From Actinomycetota bacterium (lineage in GTDB: Bacteria; Actinomycetota; CADDZG01; WHSQ01): a stretch of 45,499 bases of DNA. Positions 41,950-45,499 of the stretch are shown here, one piece after another. Within the stretch, counting starts at the first letter, position 1. The number at the start of each line of letters is the position of its first letter. A program made the translations under genes and the position numbers. The notes beneath the pieces are model-generated. The model did not search any database and was not told the origin of the DNA. It saw only the letters and a program-made list of their open reading frames with translations. Where the stretch lies: NCBI GenBank assembly GCA_013695465.1, contig JACDAL010000014.1:1-45499 (forward strand), read 5' to 3'.

Positions 41950-42714
41950 GTGGACCCTCAGCCATCGCCCCCGCCCGATCTAACCCGTCGGCACGAGCGC
42001 GAAGTTGCGGGGACTCTCCCAAGATCTCACTCATCCATTTGGCAAGCTTTGGTGGCGCTGTGGCACATGGACGAGGGCTTACCGGCGCCACGGTTGCGGC
42101 GGCGGCAAACGCCGGCGCCACTCAGATGACCGACTCGAGTGGGAACAACAATCACGGCACTCTCTCCAAGACTGAAAGCGGCCTCAACGGCTTCCAGGGC
42201 CTCTCCTATTACTTCGGACGGATCGGGCTGCCGTCGTTCGTCGAGGTCCCTCATAGCGCCACGCTCAACCCGGGGACGGCGGATATCACCCTGTCGATGT
42301 ACGCGAAGTTCCCCAAGATCCCGCCCGCCGCGGTCGGCGATTACGACATGGTGAGAAAGGCCTTCCAAGACGGCCGGCAATTACAAGATGGAGATAGTTC
42401 CGCGCAATTCAGGAACCATCGGGCGCGCATACTGCCTGTTCAAGGGAACCTCGGGCCGCGGCGTGGTCCAGCAGGGCCCGGATCTCTCCGACGACCAGTT
42501 GTACTACATCTTCCACGACGGGCTTTCTCGCTACGGGCACACGAACTCGGGCCCTCCCCCCCTGAAGAGTACCGGCCCGTCGTGCTTGGTGCCGGACACC
42601 AACTGGCGTGAGCTTCGAGCGTTCGAGGACGGTCGTCAACGGCTGACGTTCACCGCTCCGCGCGGCAGCGTGAGGATCTCCCGGGTCGTGGTCACGGCCA
42701 CCGGCACTCGCTAG
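41950..42714 (+). pseudogene. Frameshifted LamG/concanavalin-like domain remnant
   Basis: Three reading-frame blocks together make one LamG-type lectin domain. Frame 1 encodes LVALWHMDEG (about 42049-42078). Frame 0 encodes DSSGNNNHGTL and SFVEVPHSATLNPG with DYDMVRKAF (about 42130-42370). Frame 1 again encodes NYKMEIVPRNSG and GRAYCLFKGTSGRG onward to TAG at 42712. Such domains read ALWHMDE-DSSGNNNHGTL-FVEVPHS-KMEI-CLFKG in order, so two frame changes, near 42080 and 42375, have broken it. No signal peptide or convincing start is visible; GTG 41950 is the first candidate. It may be a decayed extracellular protein gene or carry sequencing errors. Confidence 0.65.
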
Positions 42715-42738
42715 GCGCAAGTCTCGACGGTAGTGCTC

Positions 42739-43530
42739 TCAGGGGGCCAGTTTGGCGAGGGTCTCGACTATCGCGTCGGGTTGTTGCTGGAGCGTCTGCG
42801 CCTGCTGCGCAGAGGTCACCCCGGACAGCACCAGAATCGTTCTCCAGCCCATGGCGTAGCCTCCGGCAAGATCGGTCTCGGCCCGGTCGCCGATGACGGC
42901 GATGCGAGTGGCCGGCGCCAGCCGAGCCGCGGCCGCGTCCATCATGGGGCGGTGCGGCTTGCCCAGCACCTCCGCCTTCACTCCGCCGCCGACCTCTACC
43001 GCGGCCACGATCGCGCCGGCCCCCGGCAGCAGCCTCCCCTCCTCGGCGGGGAAGGTGGCGTCGTCGTTGGTGGCGATGAGCGCGGCCCCCCGGTGCAGGG
43101 CGAAGGCCGCCCTCTTCAAGTGATCGTAGGTAAAGGAGGGGTCCCAGCCCACCGCGACGACATCGACGTCGTCGTCGAAGTCGTCGTCCGACACCGTGAG
43201 CCCGGCGCGCTCGACCGCCTCGCGCACCCCGTCCCCCCCTATGACGAAGGCGCTCTCGGGGCGAGGCGAGCGGTCCCGCAACACCTCGCCAAGCACCACA
43301 GCCGAGGTCAGGATGAGCTCTGCCGGAACGTCGATGCCCAGACGGGCGAGCTTGTCTGCGTACTGGGCGATGGTCGCGCGCGAGTTGTTGGTGCAGAACA
43401 GGACCTTGATTCCCTGCGCCTGTATGTAGGCGATCGCTTCAATCGCTCCGGGGAGGGCGGACTCGCCGCGGTAGACGACGCCGTCGAGGTCGCACACGAT
43501 GCCTTCGATGTCGCTCAATGAACGATGCAT
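42739..43530 (-). CDS. HAD-superfamily (NagD-like) phosphatase
   Basis: This 263-residue HAD-IIA hydrolase has motif I CDLDGVVYRG with D14 and D16, motif II FCTNNS, the capping region FVIGGDGVREAVER, and motif IV GDRAETDLAGG. Mycobacterial Rv1692, beside tlyA, is a related glycerol-3-phosphate phosphatase; position near tlyA suggests a similar role. It is transcribed divergently from the acyl-CoA dehydrogenase gene. The substrate is not proved. Confidence 0.9.
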   Translation of the reverse strand: MHRSLSDIEGIVCDLDGVVYRGESALPGAIEAIAYIQAQGIKVLFCTNNSRATIAQYADKLARLGIDVPAELILTSAVVLGEVLRDRSPRPESAFVIGGDGVREAVERAGLTVSDDDFDDDVDVVAVGWDPSFTYDHLKRAAFALHRGAALIATNDDATFPAEEGRLLPGAGAIVAAVEVGGGVKAEVLGKPHRPMMDAAAARLAPATRIAVIGDRAETDLAGGYAMGWRTILVLSGVTSAQQAQTLQQQPDAIVETLAKLAP

Positions 43531-43603
43531 TTACTCTCCGGTAGCCTCACTCCATGAACACTGTGGACACTGCCCGATCTCCGGCGAGCGACCCTACCCG
43601 CCG

Positions 43604-44776
43604 ATGAGCCGGCCCCGAGTAGATCCCCTCGACTTTCTCGGCCTGGGTGCACTTCTCACCGAGGAGGAGCGCATGCTCCAGGAGACCGTTCGGCGCTTCG
43701 CCGTCGACCGCCTGCTTCCCGGAGTCGAGGAGTGGTTCGAGAGCGCCGAGTTCCCGAGCGAGATCGCAACCGAGCTCGGCCAACTCGGCCTCCTCGGCAT
43801 GCACCTGCAAGGTTACGGCTGCGCCGGCGTCAATGCGGTCGGCTACGGCCTCGCCTGCCTCGAGCTCGAGGCCGCGGATTCCGGCTTCCGCAGCTTCGTC
43901 TCGGTCCAGGGCTCGCTCGCGATGTTCCCGATCTCTGCCTACGGCTCCGAGGAGCAGAAAGAAGAATGGCTCCCGAGGATGGCCTCGGGCGAGGTCATCG
44001 GCTGCTTCGGGCTAACCGAGCCGGACGCCGGCTCCGACCCCTCCCGCATGCGGACCAACGCACGAAAGGACGGCTCCGACTGGGTGCTGAGCGGGACCAA
44101 GATGTGGATCACCAATGGCTCGATCGCCGGCCTCGCAATCGTGTGGGCGGTAACCGATCAGGGAGTACGGGGCTTCCTGGTTCCCGCCGGCACGCCGGGT
44201 TTTCACACCAGAGACATCAAGCGGAAGCTGTCGCTGCGTGCATCGGTGACGTCGGAGCTGCATCTCGACGAATGCCGGGTTCCTGGTGAGGCCCTCCTGC
44301 CCGGCGTCTCGGGGCTCAAGGGCCCCTTGAGCTGCCTCAATGAGGCTCGTTTCGGAGTCGTGTGGGGGGCGATGGGGGCGGCGCGCGCTTGCTACGAGAG
44401 CGCGCTCGAATACGCCAAGTCCCGCACGCAGTTCGAGCGTCCCATCGCTTCGTTCCAGCTTACCCAGCAGAAGCTCGTCGACATGATGCTCGAGATCCAG
44501 AAGGGGCTCTTGGTCGCACTCCATCTCGGCCGCATGAAGGACGCGTCGCAGCTTGCAGTCGAGCAGGTCAGCTTCGCCAAGTTGAACAACGTGCGCGAGG
44601 CGCTCGAGGTGGCAAGAAAGGCCCGCACGATACTCGGCGCCTCGGGGATCACGCTCGAGTATCCGGTGATCCGCCATATGAACAATCTCGAGTCGGTGCT
44701 CACCTACGAAGGCACCAGCGAGATTCACACGCTCATCCTCGGCGAAGCGCTCACCGGCCTGCGCGCGTTCACTTGA
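43604..44776 (+). CDS. gcdH: Acyl-CoA dehydrogenase, glutaryl-CoA dehydrogenase-like
   Basis: The 390-residue flavoprotein starts at ATG 43604. It has the ACAD signature CFGLTEPDAGSDPS, FAD/substrate region KMWITNGS, and RTQFERPIASFQLTQQKL. The terminal block TYEGTSEIHTLILGEALTG, with catalytic base E369, is the glutaryl-CoA dehydrogenase pattern. It would oxidise and decarboxylate glutaryl-CoA to crotonyl-CoA in lysine/tryptophan or benzoate breakdown. An earlier in-frame start region (43499-43603) is less likely. Other acyl-CoA dehydrogenases remain possible. Confidence 0.85.
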   Translation: MSRPRVDPLDFLGLGALLTEEERMLQETVRRFAVDRLLPGVEEWFESAEFPSEIATELGQLGLLGMHLQGYGCAGVNAVGYGLACLELEAADSGFRSFVSVQGSLAMFPISAYGSEEQKEEWLPRMASGEVIGCFGLTEPDAGSDPSRMRTNARKDGSDWVLSGTKMWITNGSIAGLAIVWAVTDQGVRGFLVPAGTPGFHTRDIKRKLSLRASVTSELHLDECRVPGEALLPGVSGLKGPLSCLNEARFGVVWGAMGAARACYESALEYAKSRTQFERPIASFQLTQQKLVDMMLEIQKGLLVALHLGRMKDASQLAVEQVSFAKLNNVREALEVARKARTILGASGITLEYPVIRHMNNLESVLTYEGTSEIHTLILGEALTGLRAFT

Positions 44777-44780
44777 GTCC

Positions 44781-45499
44781 ATGAGACGTGCCGGTGTCTT
44801 CGTTATGGCTGCGGTGTGCATCGTGCCGCTGGTCATGTGGGTAGTGGCGGCGCCGCTCGGCCCCCGCTTCGCCGGGACCGCCCAGTCCCTTACCAGCGTC
44901 GGGACCCTGCTGGCGTTGGCGGGCGTTTCTTCGTTCGCGCTCAACCTCGTTTTGGGCGGCCGCATAAGGCTCTTGGAGAGCGCCTTCGGGGGCCTCGACA
45001 AGCTCTACGGAGTGCATCGCATCAACGGCCGCGTGGCCTTTTTGCTCTTGTTGAGCCACGGCGTGGCGATGGCTGCTGCCCAGGTCGCCGCGGCGGGAGC
45101 AACCGGCCTCCGCTTTCTTCTCCCCACAGGCGGCAACTGGTCGGTGACGTTCGGGCTTATTGCGTTGGTGCTCATGGCCGTCACCATAGGACTGACGCTC
45201 TACGCCCATCTGGGCCACGAGACGTTCGTCTACGTACAGCGCTTCTTCGGGTTTGTGTTCTGTGTAGCCGCGCTGCACGTCTTCCTCATACCCGGGACCA
45301 AGTCGATATCGAGGCCGCTGACCATTTACCTCTCGACCCTCTTCTTGCTGGGCGCGGGGGCCTGGATCTACCGCTCGCTGCTGGGCGAGCGCCTCGTTCC
45401 CCGGCGCTCCTACGTCATCGACTCGGTGACGGCGGTCGGCCACGATGTCATCGAGGTGGCGATGGCCCCGCGTGACGAGCGATCGACTGGGCGATCGCG
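44781..45499 (+). CDS. Ferric-reductase-like transmembrane protein, partial (5' part)
   Basis: The ATG at 44781 opens a frame running off the window end after 239 codons, so the C-terminal FAD/NAD(P)H domains are cut off. Five to six membrane segments carry spaced histidines: YGVHRINGR, LLLSHGVAM, LYAHLGHETF and AALHVFLIPG, as in the heme-binding ferric-reductase transmembrane domain. The last residues visible (YVIDSVTAVGHDVIEVAMAP) look like the start of a FAD-binding domain. It would pass electrons from NAD(P)H through flavin and heme across the membrane. It starts 4 bp after the gcdH stop. Confidence 0.85.
   Translation, partial: MRRAGVFVMAAVCIVPLVMWVVAAPLGPRFAGTAQSLTSVGTLLALAGVSSFALNLVLGGRIRLLESAFGGLDKLYGVHRINGRVAFLLLLSHGVAMAAAQVAAAGATGLRFLLPTGGNWSVTFGLIALVLMAVTIGLTLYAHLGHETFVYVQRFFGFVFCVAALHVFLIPGTKSISRPLTIYLSTLFLLGAGAWIYRSLLGERLVPRRSYVIDSVTAVGHDVIEVAMAPRDERSTGRS

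Noticed and set aside
41892-41950. Direct repeat CGGTGCCCAG at 41892 and 41941 as an attachment site
   Set aside because: Only 10 bp, 49 bp apart, with no recombinase or insert between.

Overview
The window is GC-rich chromosomal DNA, gene-dense, with many 4-nt ATGA/GTGA stop-start overlaps. Gene content and order point to Actinomycetota. The set pgsA - gcvH-like - garA - merR - (dacD, hpt) - DUF151 nuclease - merR matches the mycobacterial Rv1822/Rv1826-Rv1830 neighbourhood. The set tlyA - nadK - recN - steA - steB/mctB - pyrG - xerD - parA - scpA - scpB - rluB - cmk - der matches the Rv1694-Rv1713 neighbourhood. SteA/SteB and GarA are actinobacterial hallmarks. No phage genes, transposase, rRNA or CRISPR were seen. 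I cannot place the organism below phylum; it is probably a non-mycobacterial, possibly uncultivated lineage.

Layout. 1-1.44 kb (+): end of an unknown gene, a possible 24-codon leader, and a PIG-V-type mannosyltransferase. 1.46-7.2 kb (-): a small PD-(D/E)xK-like protein, two MerR regulators, a DUF151 nuclease, hpt, a D,D-carboxypeptidase, garA, a gcvH lacking its lipoyl region, pgsA and tRNA-Pro(GGG). 7.3-14.4 kb (-): der, cmk, aroA, tyrA, aroH, rluB, scpB and scpA, linking aromatic amino-acid synthesis with chromosome condensation. 14.5-17.9 kb (-): a dimeric-barrel protein, an IclR regulator, an SDR and trpS, whose only plausible start is CTG. 18.0-18.1 kb: a 22-bp tandem repeat. 18.1-21.8 kb: an M50 protease (+), an RHH-like protein and ParA (-), a DksA-type zinc finger and phosphopentomutase (+). 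21.8-25.6 kb (-): xerD, ald, pyrG.

25.7-40.0 kb (-) is a long cell-envelope and housekeeping block. It holds a PNPT-like membrane transferase, two tandem paralogous proteins (alkaline-phosphatase-like ectodomain plus polytopic membrane domain), a GT-B glycosyltransferase, murJ, steB/mctB, steA, recN, nadK, tlyA, a 54-residue protein and a phasin-like protein. 40.0-45.5 kb carries a rhomboid protease, a FUSC-type membrane protein and a frameshifted LamG remnant (+), a NagD-like HAD phosphatase (-), a glutaryl-CoA dehydrogenase and the start of a ferric-reductase-like protein (+).

The best candidate for something undescribed is the module at 25.7-33.6 kb. A lipid-carrier-type transferase, a cytosolic glycosyltransferase, a MurJ-type flippase and two tandem AP-fold membrane proteins of unknown activity are arranged as near-overlapping genes. 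I infer a lipid-linked envelope glycan pathway in which the AP-fold pair acts at or outside the membrane. Other points of note are the gcvH lacking its lipoyl-lysine region, three genes without a usual start codon, and several unexplained repeat or palindromic elements.
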